A stretch of DNA of 64,000 bases from Peteryoungia algae (GTDB taxonomy: Bacteria; Pseudomonadota; Alphaproteobacteria; Rhizobiales; Rhizobiaceae): positions 1,116,001-1,180,000 of the forward strand of contig NZ_CP128477.1 in NCBI RefSeq assembly GCF_030369675.1, read 5' to 3'. Under the pieces are notes generated by a model. The model searched no databases. It was not told the DNA's origin and saw only the letters and a list, made by a program, of their open reading frames with translations. This document shows, in pieces, positions 36,831-46,386 of the stretch (the stretch's first letter is position 1; each line of letters opens with the position of its first letter). The position numbers and the translations under genes are program-made.

Positions 36831-39452
36831 TCAGCCTTCGCCATCCAGCATTTCGCGCACGGCGACGGCGAGCTGCTTCAACGAGAATGGCTTGGGCAGG
36901 AAGCCGAACTTGGCATCCGCCGGCAGATTGCGGGCAAACGCGTCCTCGGCGTAGCCCGACACGAAAATGAACTTCAGGTCCGGATATGTCTTGCGCAGTT
37001 CGGTGAGCAGGGTGGGGCCGTCCATCTCGGGCATCACGACGTCGGAGACGACGATGTCCACCGCCCCGTTGAGTTCGTCCATGATGTCGAGTGCCTCGAC
37101 GCCGGAACCAGCCTCATGCACGGTGTAGCCACGCGTCTCCAGCATGCGCTTGCCGCCGCGCCGCACCGCCTCCTCGTCTTCAACGAGCAGGACCACGGCC
37201 GACTTGCCCGTCAGATCCGGCGCATCCTGCGGTTCGGCATTGCCGCCGGACTTGGCAACCGTGATCGCATCCCCGTTGAGTGCGGTCGAGACCTGTCCCT
37301 CGATGACCGGCTGCACCTCGGGCACATGCCGGGGCAGGAAGATGCGGAACGTCGTTCCCTTGCCCACTTCCGATTCGGGATAGATGTAGCCGCCCGACTG
37401 CTTGACGATGCCATAGACCATGGCAAGGCCGAGACCCGTGCCCTTGCCCACTTCCTTGGTGGTGAAGAAGGGCTCGAAGATCTTGTCCATGATTTCGGGC
37501 GCGATGCCCGTGCCTGTATCGGCCACTTCGACCAGCACCATGTCTTCCGACGGCAGTCCACGATAACCGAAGGCGCCGGCTTCCTCAGCGTCAATATTGC
37601 GCGTGGAGACGGTGATGGCCCCTCCGTCCGGCATGGCGTCGCGCGCGTTGACGCACAGATTGATCAGCACCTGCTCGAACTGCGACAGGTCCGTCTTCAC
37701 CGGCCAGAGATCCCGGCCATATTCGACCCTGAGCTTGACATTGCTGCCGGAAATGAGCCGATCGACCAGCATTCTGAGATCGCCGATCACATCCGTCAGG
37801 TTGAGCACGCTCGGCCGCATCGTCTGCTTGCGCGAGAAGGCGAGCAACTGGCGCACCAGAACGGCCGCGCGGTTGGCATTGCGCTTGATCTCCATGAGAT
37901 CGGCGAAACTCGCATCCGAGGGGCGGGCCTGCAAGAGCAGATGGTCGGAAGACAGGAGGATGGCAGTGAGCACATTGTTGAAGTCATGCGCGATGCCGCC
38001 GGCCAGCGTGCCGACAGCGTTCATCTTCTGCGTCTGCGCCATCTGCGCCTCGAGCGCCTTCTGGTCGGTCACATCGACAGCATAGACGATGGCCGCCTCT
38101 TCCGGCGCTTCGTCGCTCTGATCGATCACGGCGTTGACGTAGAAGCGGAAGTGCCGGGTGTCATTGGTCGGATGGCGGCTGTCGATCGGCGATATGTCGA
38201 CCTGCCGGTCCATGGCGGCGGCCAGCGCCTCCCGGAAGTCGTCGCGATCGCCCTCGTGCAGCACCACCTCGATCAGCCCGTGCTGATCGATCTCGTCGCG
38301 TGAAATGACGTCGGCGAAGAGCTTCATGAACGGAGCATTGGTGCGCAGTATGCGACCCTCTCCATCGACGGAGGCGATCGCCATCGGCGTATTGTTGAAG
38401 AAGCGGGTAAACCGCATCGAAGCGACGGAATCCGACTGGTCGCCGCCCTCGCCCTGGGCGCGGGACAGCACGATCGAGCGGCTTTCCCCCGGCGCTCCGT
38501 CGCGGGCAGCGCGCACGCGATGCACGAGTCGCACCGGCAGGCTCTGTCCGTTGACGCGGCGCAGATCAAGGTCGAGCGTTTCGGTGCGGGCCTGTCCGGG
38601 CTCGGCCTGCACCGAGTTGATCAGCGCCATGCCCTCACCGGCGACAAGGTCCGTGATCGTCATGGAGCCGGGATTGAACTGGGTGAGGTCGACCCCCAGC
38701 CATTCGGCGAGCGTCGCATTCAGATAATAGATCTCTCCCTTGCGACCGGCGGAGAAGAAACCCGCCGGTGCGTGGTCGAGATAATCGATCGCGTGCTGAA
38801 GCTCCTTGAAGAACCGCTCCTGATCGTCGCGCTCTGCTGTGATGTCTGAAATCTGCCAGACATGCTGGGGCTTGCCCCGCCCTTCTCCGGGCAGAAGCCG
38901 CGCTTTCAGGCGATACCAATGGGCGCCGGACCCGTTCACCGTCTGGCTTCCCAGCGGCTTGAGGAGCCGGAACTCCTCGTGGCCGTTGCGCCCCTCGCGC
39001 AGGCCGTTTGTCAGCCGGTACAAAGCCTCGCTTGATTCGCGGTAGCGCGACAGCAACGCCTCCAGCGTCTGGACTTCCGTGGCCTTGCGCGCGCCGGTCA
39101 TCGCGCCATAGGCCTGGTTGGCAAACACGATCCGCCCCTCGACATCCGTGATCAGCGTGCCGTCGGGCTGGCTGGAAAGGAAACGGCGGGCGAGCGTATC
39201 GCCTTGCGACTGCGGCATGACCTCGACGAAACCGATGACGGCGGAGACGATGAAGAAAATGCCCATCATCGCGAGGATGCCGAGCACTCCCAGCACCATC
39301 TGATTGTCGAGCTGGTCGCGGAAGAAGATGAAGGCCGCCGAGGTTGCGATGAGCACAAGAGCAAGCAGCAGGATACGAAACACCATACCGGCGCCACTGC
39401 GGCGATCGACCAGGGGGCCGTCTCCATCTCGATCGAACTGCTGTCGTGTCAT
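36831..39452 (-). CDS. cckA: Cell-cycle hybrid histidine kinase CckA
   Basis: The 873-residue protein has two N-terminal transmembrane helices (about 24-45 and 55-78), several PAS-like regions, a histidine-kinase core with the phospho-His489 in G-G-I-A-H-D-F-N-N and ATPase boxes N-A-R-D-A-M-P-D and G-K-G-T-G-L-G-L, then a C-terminal receiver domain with the phospho-acceptor Asp804 in [11 protein letters not shown]. The order and the H-box are those of CckA, which sends phosphate through ChpT to CtrA and CpdR. The start at 39452 has AGAGGC upstream. Essential in related species. Confidence 0.95.
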   Translation of the reverse strand: MTRQQFDRDGDGPLVDRRSGAGMVFRILLLALVLIATSAAFIFFRDQLDNQMVLGVLGILAMMGIFFIVSAVIGFVEVMPQSQGDTLARRFLSSQPDGTLITDVEGRIVFANQAYGAMTGARKATEVQTLEALLSRYRESSEALYRLTNGLREGRNGHEEFRLLKPLGSQTVNGSGAHWYRLKARLLPGEGRGKPQHVWQISDITAERDDQERFFKELQHAIDYLDHAPAGFFSAGRKGEIYYLNATLAEWLGVDLTQFNPGSMTITDLVAGEGMALINSVQAEPGQARTETLDLDLRRVNGQSLPVRLVHRVRAARDGAPGESRSIVLSRAQGEGGDQSDSVASMRFTRFFNNTPMAIASVDGEGRILRTNAPFMKLFADVISRDEIDQHGLIEVVLHEGDRDDFREALAAAMDRQVDISPIDSRHPTNDTRHFRFYVNAVIDQSDEAPEEAAIVYAVDVTDQKALEAQMAQTQKMNAVGTLAGGIAHDFNNVLTAILLSSDHLLLQARPSDASFADLMEIKRNANRAAVLVRQLLAFSRKQTMRPSVLNLTDVIGDLRMLVDRLISGSNVKLRVEYGRDLWPVKTDLSQFEQVLINLCVNARDAMPDGGAITVSTRNIDAEEAGAFGYRGLPSEDMVLVEVADTGTGIAPEIMDKIFEPFFTTKEVGKGTGLGLAMVYGIVKQSGGYIYPESEVGKGTTFRIFLPRHVPEVQPVIEGQVSTALNGDAITVAKSGGNAEPQDAPDLTGKSAVVLLVEDEEAVRRGGKRMLETRGYTVHEAGSGVEALDIMDELNGAVDIVVSDVVMPEMDGPTLLTELRKTYPDLKFIFVSGYAEDAFARNLPADAKFGFLPKPFSLKQLAVAVREMLDGEG

Positions 39453-39709
39453 TGATGCCTCTTGCAAAAAGCGCCCGGATGGATCGACCAAGCGAGAATC
39501 GGCGCTTTCTCCTGTTTATCAACTTGCCGTAACCGCAAAAAGGAAAGAAAGGGCCAGAATGCCCTGCAAAGCCGCTCTCCCACAGGAATGCCGCAATCCT
39601 GACGGAGCATTCAGGCCGTTGCCGCGTTGTGGACCCCATATCTCGCCTTCGCTCAAGATTGCGGAAGGGAGCGTCTTCTGCCAGAAAGCCTGACAAAAGG
39701 AGCACGCAC

Positions 39710-41188
39710 ATGCTGGATGACCTGATCGCGGCCTATGGCAATCGATTTCTCGTGGCGGCACTGGGCGTCAGCCTCGCCCTGCTCTGCCTTTTTGTCGTGC
39801 TCTGGATTTTGCGCAACCGGGCACCCTCGCCCTTCGTGCGTGGTGGCCGCAATCGCCAGCCCCGCCTTCAGGTGCTGGATGCCGCCGCCGTCGACACGCG
39901 CCGCCGCATCGTGCTGATCCGCCGCGACAATATCGAGCATCTCGTGATGATCGGCGGCCCCACGGATATCGTCATCGAGAGCGGCATTGGCGACGACAGG
40001 CCCTATCTGAACGCCCGCCCTTTGACGCAGCAGGGCGAAGAAGACCAGTCCACATTGCCAAATTCCGCCGCGCAGGCGAACCTGGCGCCAGCAGAGCCGC
40101 CGGCACCGATGATCACTGCGCCGGCAGCAGCCGTGGCGGCACCGCCCGCCGAGCCGCTCGCACGCCGCCAACCAATTGCCGGACCGCCAAAGACGGACCC
40201 CTCACCGCTGCCAGCCAGGCCAGCCGCCAAAGCCGGGGATGCCGCCGAGAGCAAACCTGCACCAACGATCCCGGCGCGCCGGCCAGAACCCCCGATGGAA
40301 AAGCCGGTTGCTGCGACTGCTTTGCCCATGGCTGCCGCCGCAACCACCGTGATGCATGCCCCACCCCCGCCGACAACAGGCAAACCTGTCGAGCCAGCAC
40401 CAACAGTTGCCGCAGAAGCCGCGACGATCCAACCCGTGTCGCGCCCCGCGCCCTCGGCCGATCGGCCAAGGGCAGCCGAAGCCCCTGCAGTGCAGCACAC
40501 CGCGCAACTCGAACCGGTCATGTCCGTCGAGGCCGATAGGGCACCCGCAACGGGCGATTTCGAGCGGATCCGTGCCGAACCGGAGGCGTTCCGGACAACG
40601 ACGGTCATCGAGCCAGGTATGACGGTCGGTACGCCGTCAATCGAGACGGTCCGAATGAACCGTGTCGAACCCGTAATGGCAAACGAGGTCCGACCCGCGG
40701 CCCCAGATGAAAACCGAAACTTTGTCCCGGCAGAGCCTGCACGCATTCCACCGCCCGTCATTGATCCACCGGCGGCAGAGGAACTGCTCGAAGCGGCACG
40801 CCAGCGGGTGCTTGCGCCGCAGCCTCCGCCCACGCCGGTCGTCAGTCAGCAGCCGCATCGAGCAGAACCGACGACCGACATCACGCCCTCTGTCGACGCA
40901 AGCGAAGCGCCCAAACGTGACATGAGCGACTTCGAGCGTGTCCTGGAAGAGGAAATGGCCTTGCATCTGGCGGAAGATCCCGTTCCGGCCGCCCGGCCCG
41001 CCCCGACGATTTCGCCCATCCTCCCGGAAACGCGTGCCGATCGGCCCCGCCCGCCGGTGTCAGCAGTCTTGCCCGAAGGCAACCGGCCAGCGCCGGGGCA
41101 GAACCCGGCCAAGCCGGGCGAAGAGCCCAATCTGCAAAACGAAATCGCCCGCATCTTCGGCGAGATGTCGGCCAGCCGAAACCCCTGA
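39710..41188 (+). CDS. FliO-like membrane protein with long proline-rich tail
   Basis: The 492-residue product has one N-terminal transmembrane helix (about residues 12-34) and a domain with R-L-Q-V-L-D-A-A-A-V-D-T-R-R-R-I-V-L-I-R-R-D-N and H-L-V-M-I-G-G-P-T-D-I-V-I, the pattern of the FliO flagellar-export family. From about residue 110 it becomes a low-complexity Pro/Ala-rich cytoplasmic tail, then a short charged C-terminus (N-L-Q-N-E-I-A-R-I-F-G-E-M). AAAGGAG precedes the ATG. No flagellar gene is nearby, so a non-flagellar role beside cckA is possible. Confidence 0.8.
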   Translation: MLDDLIAAYGNRFLVAALGVSLALLCLFVVLWILRNRAPSPFVRGGRNRQPRLQVLDAAAVDTRRRIVLIRRDNIEHLVMIGGPTDIVIESGIGDDRPYLNARPLTQQGEEDQSTLPNSAAQANLAPAEPPAPMITAPAAAVAAPPAEPLARRQPIAGPPKTDPSPLPARPAAKAGDAAESKPAPTIPARRPEPPMEKPVAATALPMAAAATTVMHAPPPPTTGKPVEPAPTVAAEAATIQPVSRPAPSADRPRAAEAPAVQHTAQLEPVMSVEADRAPATGDFERIRAEPEAFRTTTVIEPGMTVGTPSIETVRMNRVEPVMANEVRPAAPDENRNFVPAEPARIPPPVIDPPAAEELLEAARQRVLAPQPPPTPVVSQQPHRAEPTTDITPSVDASEAPKRDMSDFERVLEEEMALHLAEDPVPAARPAPTISPILPETRADRPRPPVSAVLPEGNRPAPGQNPAKPGEEPNLQNEIARIFGEMSASRNP

Positions 41189-41210
41189 CGAAAAGCGGAC
41201 TGGCGCCATA

Positions 41211-41236
41211 AAAAAAGACCCGCCAATGGCGGGTCT
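41211..41236. terminator. Terminator of dksA, also serving the FliO-like gene
   Basis: AGACCCGCC (41216-41224) pairs with GGCGGGTCT (41228-41236), loop AAT. On the minus strand seven T follow directly (complement of A41210-41216). On the plus strand GAGATTTTT follows, weaker. Confidence 0.88.
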
Positions 41237-41272
41237 GAGATTTTTGTTGCGATTGCCGGGAATGCCGAAGCG

Positions 41273-41692
41273 TCACTCGTCGCGATAGACCTTTTCACGG
41301 CGCTCGTGCCGCTCCTGGGCTTCGATCGAAAGAGTTGCGATCGGACGAGCGTCGAGACGCTTGAGACCGATTGGCTCCCCGGTTTCCTCGCAATAGCCGT
41401 AGGTGCCATCATCGATACGCTGCAGCGCGGCGTCGATCTTCGAAATCAGCTTGCGCTGGCGATCGCGGGCTCTGAGTTCGATGGCTCTATCGGTTTCCGA
41501 GGAAGCCCGATCAGCGAGATCAGGGTGGTTGGCGCTTTCTTCTGCGAGGTGACCGAGCGTCTCTCGCGCTTCGCGGAGGATGTCGTTCTTCCATGCGACA
41601 AGCTTGGCCCTGAAGTACGCCCGCTGGTTCGCATTCATGAACTCATCGTCTTCCGAGAGTACATAATTGCTAAGATTGATCTTCTCACTCAA
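41273..41692 (-). CDS. dksA: DksA-type RNA polymerase secondary-channel regulator, zinc ligands mostly lost
   Basis: The 139-residue protein has the DksA coiled-coil and globular domain (F-R-A-K-L-V-A-W-K-N-D-I-L, D-L-A-D-R-A-S-S-E-T-D-R-A-I-E-L-R-A-R-D-R). With (p)ppGpp it tunes rRNA and amino-acid promoters in the stringent response. Only one of four zinc-finger cysteines remains (Cys101; the others are Thr104, Ser122 and Ala125), as in known cysteine-poor alphaproteobacterial DksA. The start is TTG at 41692, with AGGAG seven bases upstream, matching the family N-terminus M-S-E-K-I; an upstream ATG is not needed. Confidence 0.94.
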   Translation of the reverse strand: MSEKINLSNYVLSEDDEFMNANQRAYFRAKLVAWKNDILREARETLGHLAEESANHPDLADRASSETDRAIELRARDRQRKLISKIDAALQRIDDGTYGYCEETGEPIGLKRLDARPIATLSIEAQERHERREKVYRDE

Positions 41693-41726
41693 CGCGATTC
41701 TCCTGAAGAACATCTCAATGGGCGGG

Positions 41727-41755
41727 TGTATAACCTTTCAAGGCAACCGGTTCAA
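41727..41755 (-). promoter_or_regulatory. dksA promoter
   Basis: On the minus strand TTGAAC (plus 41750-41755) and TATACA (plus 41727-41732) are 17 bases apart, 35 bases before the TTG start. Upstream DNA (41768-41840) is unusually A+T-rich, as for an UP-like element. Confidence 0.7.
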
Positions 41756-41956
41756 GCCTTCTGACTGTTTCAAAGCCATTTTTAAATCCGTTACATTTTT
41801 GATCTAAATTTCTATTTTTTAAGCATAATTTGTTTCGACACCGAGCTCCGATACTTCCCACTGGGTGATGCCGGCCGCTCCTTCGCCTGGTTGACGGCGA
41901 GGCCCAAGAACCGGTACGTCAATGACGAGCTCCATCGCACGCGGATACCCCAACGG

Positions 41957-42451
41957 ATGACGCCCTCCATTCAGCCTCCAAAGCGGATCTATCTGCTACG
42001 CCATGCGAAATCCGGCTGGGCCGAGCCCGGTGGTCGAGATTTCGACCGCAGCCTCGCGGACGCTGGCTTTGCAGAAGCCGAACTGCTCGCGGAGACGGCT
42101 GCAGACAAGGGCTACCGCCCCGATCTCGCCATCTGCTCGACCGCAAAACGCTGCCGCCAGACCGCGGACGCGATCAATCGGGTCTTTTCCGGCCTGGTCG
42201 AATTCCGTTATGAAGATGCGCTCTACAACGCACCCGCCGAAGTCTACCTGGAAATTGCCCAGTCCACCCGCGGCGTCGATGCCCTGATGCTGGTCGGCCA
42301 CAATCCAGCAATCGAGGAAGTCTTCGCGCGCCTTTGCGGCAACGAGGTGATGGGCCGCACAGTGCCCGAGGGCTACCCGACATCCGGCCTCGCGGTGATC
42401 GACGCCCTGGGCGACGATGCCTATGTGCTGCGGGATTTCCTGATCGGCTGA
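41957..42451 (+). CDS. SixA-like histidine phosphatase
   Basis: The 164-residue protein is a small histidine-phosphatase-superfamily enzyme, beginning with the R-H-G-type motif as Y-L-L-R-H-A-K-S-G-W (catalytic His) and with L-V-G-H-N-P-A-I-E later (second His). SixA acts on phospho-histidine in phosphorelay Hpt proteins in E. coli; here it may act on phosphoproteins or small phosphates. An Hpt-like gene and the CckA phosphorelay are in the same window, though the link is inference. The ATG at 41957 is chosen; 41891 is also in frame. Confidence 0.87.
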   Translation: MTPSIQPPKRIYLLRHAKSGWAEPGGRDFDRSLADAGFAEAELLAETAADKGYRPDLAICSTAKRCRQTADAINRVFSGLVEFRYEDALYNAPAEVYLEIAQSTRGVDALMLVGHNPAIEEVFARLCGNEVMGRTVPEGYPTSGLAVIDALGDDAYVLRDFLIG

Positions 42452-42574
42452 ACGCGGGTTCACCGAATGTGAGTGCCTCTTTATTGCGCCGCAACCGCTG
42501 CCTATATGGGAGTTCGAGACGCGTCTCGCCTCGAGACTAGTGCGCGACCATGACAGACCCGACAGGACACCTCC

Positions 42575-44047
42575 TTGCCCCCTTCCCTGACCAGCCTGAC
42601 CGATGAAGCCGCGATCGCCCTCGACAATCTGGCGGATCGTGCCGCCAATCTGGTCAATCCGACGATCCGGCTCGGCGTGACGGGCCTGTCGCGTGCGGGC
42701 AAGACCGTGTTCATCTCGTCCCTGGTGCACAATCTCCTGCATGGCGGCCGCCTGCCACTTTTCGAGCCCTTGCGCTCCGGTCGCATCACGGGCGCGGAAC
42801 TCCAGGAGCAGCCCGACGATGCCGTGCCGCGCTTCCAGTACGAAGACCATATCCGGGCGCTGGTCGACGAAAGGGTCTGGCCGGACTCGACACGCGCCAT
42901 CTCCGAATTGCGCCTCACCATCGATTACAAGAGTGCCAGCTCCTGGAACCGCATGTTCTCCGCTGGCAGATTGTCGATCGACATCGTCGACTATCCCGGA
43001 GAATGGCTGCTCGATCTGCCGCTGCTTGGCCAGGATTACCGGACCTTCTCGGAGAACACCGCCAGGCTTGCGGCGTCGGGTGTGCGTGGCGAACTCGCCG
43101 CCGAATGGCTTTCGCTGGCGGCCAGCATCGATCCGGACGCTCCGGCCGACGAAATGACCGCCCGTCGCCTCGCCGAGGCCTTCACCACCTATCTCAGGCT
43201 CTGCAAGTCGGACGAGCGGTCCCTTTCCACCTTGCCGCCGGGCCGTTTTCTCATGCCGGGCGATCTCGATGGTTCACCGGCACTGACCTTCGCCCCCCTG
43301 CCGGTCTTGCCCGAAGGCCGTGCCCCCAAGGGCTCGCTGCGCGCAATGATGGAGCGACGCTTCGAGGCCTACAAGTCCGTCGTGGTCAAACCCTTTTTCC
43401 GCGAACATTTCGCCAGGCTCGATCGCCAGATCGTGCTGGTCGACGCGCTCCAGGCGATCAATCGCGGCCCTGAAGCCGTACAGGATCTCGAACGCGCGCT
43501 CGGCGACGTGCTCACCTGTTTTCGCGCCGGCTCCAACAATATCCTGACGTCGCTCGTGCGTCGGCGCATCGACCGGGTTCTGGTGGCTGCGACCAAGGCG
43601 GATCACCTGCACCATGAGAGCCATGATCGACTGGAAATCCTCACCCGGCGTCTCGTCAATCGCGCGATCCGCACGATCGGCATGAGTGGTGCCGGCATCG
43701 AGGTCATGGCGCTTGCCTCCGTCCGCGCAACGCGTGAGGCCAATGTGAAGCAGGACGGCCATGACCTGCCCGTCATCGTTGGCACGCCCATGGCCGGCGA
43801 ACGCATAGGGGATGAATTATTCGACGGCAGCCGCAAGACGGCAGTCTTCCCGGGCGACCTGCCACGGGACCCTGAAGCGTATTTCCGCTCCGTCGACGAA
43901 GGCGACGCCTCGGCTGCCCTCCCCGATTTGAGCATCGTCCGCTTCCGCCCGCCGCAACTCGACGAGCGGCAGGGCATCACGCTGTCGGTGCCGCATATCC
44001 GCCTCGACCGGGCGCTGCAATTCCTGCTGGGAGATCGACTCGCATGA
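42575..44047 (+). CDS. YcjX-like GTP/ATP-binding protein
   Basis: The 490-residue P-loop protein belongs to the YcjX family. Walker A is G-L-S-R-A-G-K-T (37-44), D-I-V-D-Y-P-G-E-W gives the G3-like motif, and A-A-T-K-A-D-H the G4-like motif. The family has a stress-response role in E. coli and pairs with YcjF. The start is TTG at 42575 (AGGA about 8 bases before), since no in-frame ATG fits. Its stop overlaps the downstream YcjF-like start by four bases (ATGA), so the two are coupled. Confidence 0.9.
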   Translation: MPPSLTSLTDEAAIALDNLADRAANLVNPTIRLGVTGLSRAGKTVFISSLVHNLLHGGRLPLFEPLRSGRITGAELQEQPDDAVPRFQYEDHIRALVDERVWPDSTRAISELRLTIDYKSASSWNRMFSAGRLSIDIVDYPGEWLLDLPLLGQDYRTFSENTARLAASGVRGELAAEWLSLAASIDPDAPADEMTARRLAEAFTTYLRLCKSDERSLSTLPPGRFLMPGDLDGSPALTFAPLPVLPEGRAPKGSLRAMMERRFEAYKSVVVKPFFREHFARLDRQIVLVDALQAINRGPEAVQDLERALGDVLTCFRAGSNNILTSLVRRRIDRVLVAATKADHLHHESHDRLEILTRRLVNRAIRTIGMSGAGIEVMALASVRATREANVKQDGHDLPVIVGTPMAGERIGDELFDGSRKTAVFPGDLPRDPEAYFRSVDEGDASAALPDLSIVRFRPPQLDERQGITLSVPHIRLDRALQFLLGDRLA

Positions 44048-45150
44048 AGAAGCCGACCGTATCGCTACCCGGAAATCCGGCCACGAAGATCCCTGACCCG
44101 CAGCGACGCCCCGCCGCCTTCACCATCGAGCCGGAAGCGCCGCACATGTCGGGCGCCGAGAACCTGCGCCGCCCACCACGTAGTTTCGCCGGCGAAGTTG
44201 CGATCGTGCCGGATGACGAAGATCCCTTCATCTCGGCCGCAGACGATCTGCCGCCCGCCCCCGTGGCCGAACCGCAGCGCCGCCGGTTTTCCTTCGCAAG
44301 GCTCGCCGCCGGTGCTTTCAGCCTGCTTCTGTCCCTCGCTTTCGGCCTTTGGGTCGATCGCCTGATTGCAGATCTTTTTACCAGAGCCGACTGGCTGGGT
44401 TACACGGCGCTTGGTGCTCTCGCCATCGGCCTCCTGGCCCTTGCCATTGCCGTTGGGCGCGAATTGATCGGCCTCTGGCGTCTCGAGACGGTTCAAAACC
44501 TGAAGGCGGAGGCGCAAGCCGCTGCCGAAAGCGGCAAGCGCAAGCAGGCCGCATCCGTCGTCAAGAAACTCATCGGCCTGGTTGCCCATCGCCCGGAAAC
44601 CGCCCGCGGTCAGAAGAACCTGGCGACGATCGAGGATGATATCATCGACGCGCCGCAACTGATCGAACTCGCGGAACGCGAGCTGCTGGCGCCGCTGGAC
44701 AATCAGGCAAGGGCCCTCATCCTGAATGCCGCCAAGCGCGTTTCGGTCGTCACCGCCGTCAGCCCGCGTGCTGTGGTCGATCTCGCCTATGTGCTCTTCG
44801 AAGTGGTGCGCCTCGTGCGAAGCATGGCCAATCTCTATGGCGGCAGACCTGGCTCGTTCGGCATGCTGCGGCTGCTGAGAGACGTCTTCGCCCACCTCGC
44901 CGTCACGGGCTCCATCGCAATCGGTGACGGCCTTGCCCAGCAGGTTCTCGGACATGGTCTTGCCGCACGCCTGTCCACCCGCCTCGGCGAGGGCGTGATC
45001 AACGGCCTGATGACGGCGCGCATCGGGATTGCCGCGATGGATCTCTGCCGCCCACTGCCCTTCCGGGCCGCCAAGCGCCCCGGCATCGGCGACTTCATCG
45101 GCGATCTCACCCCCTCGATGACCGGCAAGGACCGCGATCGCGCCGGGTGA
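44044..45150 (+). CDS. YcjF-like (DUF697) inner-membrane protein
   Basis: The 368-residue product has a proline-rich N-terminus, two transmembrane helices (about residues 82-108 and 116-140; A-G-A-F-S-L-L-L-S-L-A-F-G and A-L-G-A-L-A-I-G-L-L-A-L-A-I-A-V) and a C-terminal DUF697-type domain with A-V-S-P-R-A-V-V-D-L-A-Y-V-L-F. It starts inside the stop of the YcjX-like gene (ATGA). The pair is thought to act together at the membrane; in E. coli they are neighbours of phage-shock-response genes. Confidence 0.9.
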   Translation: MKKPTVSLPGNPATKIPDPQRRPAAFTIEPEAPHMSGAENLRRPPRSFAGEVAIVPDDEDPFISAADDLPPAPVAEPQRRRFSFARLAAGAFSLLLSLAFGLWVDRLIADLFTRADWLGYTALGALAIGLLALAIAVGRELIGLWRLETVQNLKAEAQAAAESGKRKQAASVVKKLIGLVAHRPETARGQKNLATIEDDIIDAPQLIELAERELLAPLDNQARALILNAAKRVSVVTAVSPRAVVDLAYVLFEVVRLVRSMANLYGGRPGSFGMLRLLRDVFAHLAVTGSIAIGDGLAQQVLGHGLAARLSTRLGEGVINGLMTARIGIAAMDLCRPLPFRAAKRPGIGDFIGDLTPSMTGKDRDRAG

Positions 45151-45211
45151 GGCAGACTGGCCACACTTGCCTTGCCTGTGACTTTTGTCAGTTGTCCGGG
45201 CCGCCATTTGA

Positions 45212-45238
45212 GGTTAATGGCAAGGATGCATTAACCAT
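45212..45238. promoter_or_regulatory. Dyad with a CtrA-type half site before the secreted-protein gene
   Basis: GGTTAATG (45212-45219) and CATTAACC (45229-45236) form an 8-bp inverted repeat around 9 bases. TTAACCAT at 45231-45238 is an exact match to the CtrA half site of rhizobia, and the left arm gives a near match on the other strand. It lies 53 bases before the ATG at 45292. The ATTTTT that follows could also make it a weak terminator of the YcjF-like gene. Confidence 0.45.
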
Positions 45239-45291
45239 TTTTCCGCTAGGGTGTCTGCGGGGTTTCTGGTTTCTCGTACCAAGGCAAATCG

Positions 45292-45834
45292 ATGTTCTCT
45301 CGCTCCTCGACAATCGGCCGTTGCGCCGCCGTGCTTGCCGTTGCCGCGCTCATGCCGGCCACGGTCGCTGATGCTGCATCGCGCGACAAGCGCTTCTTCC
45401 AGTCCGTCGCCGGGGTATGGAAGGGTCCGGGTGAAATCGTTGCCGGCAAGTACAAGGGCACGAAGTTCACCTGCAACCTGACCGGCCTGCCGGCAGAGGG
45501 CAATGAAACCGGCCTGAAGCTCGACGGCACATGCCGGGTCGGCGTCTTCAGCCAGCCGATGTCGGCGGTGATCTCGCAGTCTGGCGGCAGCTACAAGGGC
45601 CAGTTCCTCGATGGCGCCGATGGCAAGGGTCTCGACATCGTCTCGGGCACTGTCACGGGCAACCGCGCCGTGATGGGCATCAATCGCGCCAAGCTGAACG
45701 GTGCCATGGTCGCCCGCATCGAGGAAAACGACGCGATGAACATCACCATTTCGGTGAAAGTGGAAGACCGCATGATTCCGGTGATCGGCCTGAAGCTCAA
45801 CCGCCAGGCGACTGCCATGGCCGAGAGCGACTGA
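45292..45834 (+). CDS. Exported protein of unknown function
   Basis: The 180-residue product has a signal peptide (about residues 1-28, ending V-A-D-A-A) and a mature domain with repeated beta-type stretches: V-W-K-G-P-G-E-I-V-A-G-K-Y-K-G, G-L-K-L-D-G-T-C-R-V-G-V-F and S-Q-S-G-G-S-Y-K-G-Q-F-L-D-G. Two cysteines (T-C-N-L and T-C-R-V) may form a disulfide. It resembles small lipocalin-like periplasmic proteins in shape but not in any motif I can name. It has its own upstream dyad and a terminator downstream. Confidence 0.8.
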   Translation: MFSRSSTIGRCAAVLAVAALMPATVADAASRDKRFFQSVAGVWKGPGEIVAGKYKGTKFTCNLTGLPAEGNETGLKLDGTCRVGVFSQPMSAVISQSGGSYKGQFLDGADGKGLDIVSGTVTGNRAVMGINRAKLNGAMVARIEENDAMNITISVKVEDRMIPVIGLKLNRQATAMAESD

Positions 45835-45861
45835 AGATCCACCTTGCAAGAGCGATTGAAT

Positions 45862-46386
45862 TCAACCGCGCCACCAGGCGCGGTTTTCGTTTGCAACGAC
45901 AATTCCGGTCCGATCGACGCTATCCAGCCAGTCGCCGACGCTCCGTCCCTTGACTGAAAGCTGCGGATCGATATCCGCGAGCGGCATCAGGACGAAGGCC
46001 CGTTCCGTCATGCGCGGATGCGGCACTTTCAGATGCTCGGCATCGATGATCCGGTCCGCAAAAGTGAGAATGTCGATGTCGATCGTTCGCGGCCCCCACC
46101 GCTCCACCCGGACCCGCTTCATTGTCCGTTCGATCTCAAGGCAGGCGGCCAGAAGCTCCTGCGGTTCGAGCAGTGTTTCCACAGCGGCACAGGCATTGTA
46201 AAAATCCGCCTGATCGGTCTTTCCCCAGGGGGGCGTCCGATAGAGCCGGGAGACCGACGTCACGCGGCAATCCGAACGCTGGTCGAGCCGGCCAAGTGAC
46301 TCGGCCATGGCCGCAGCCGGATCCCCGACATTGCCACCGAGACCGAGTATTGCCGTCGACCAGCGCTTACCGTCTGAACTGTTCAA
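45862..46386 (-). CDS. folK: Hydroxymethyl-dihydropterin pyrophosphokinase (HPPK)
   Basis: The 174-residue enzyme transfers pyrophosphate from ATP to 6-hydroxymethyl-dihydropterin in folate synthesis. Motifs are G-L-G-G-N-V-G-D near the N-terminus, Y-R-T-P-P-W-G, and the core R-W-G-P-R-T-I-D-I-D-I-L with the metal-binding aspartates, plus V-P-H-P-R-M-T-E-R-A-F-V. The start is TTG at 46386, inside the end of folB (20-base overlap), with AGGTGAG nearby; a different start is possible. It is the last gene of folP-folB-folK. Confidence 0.94.
   Translation of the reverse strand: MNSSDGKRWSTAILGLGGNVGDPAAAMAESLGRLDQRSDCRVTSVSRLYRTPPWGKTDQADFYNACAAVETLLEPQELLAACLEIERTMKRVRVERWGPRTIDIDILTFADRIIDAEHLKVPHPRMTERAFVLMPLADIDPQLSVKGRSVGDWLDSVDRTGIVVANENRAWWRG
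45864..45887 (+). terminator. Terminator of the exported-protein gene
   Basis: AACCGCGCC (45864-45872) pairs with GGCGCGGTT (45877-45885), loop ACCA, followed by four T. It overlaps the 3' end of convergent folK. Confidence 0.85.
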
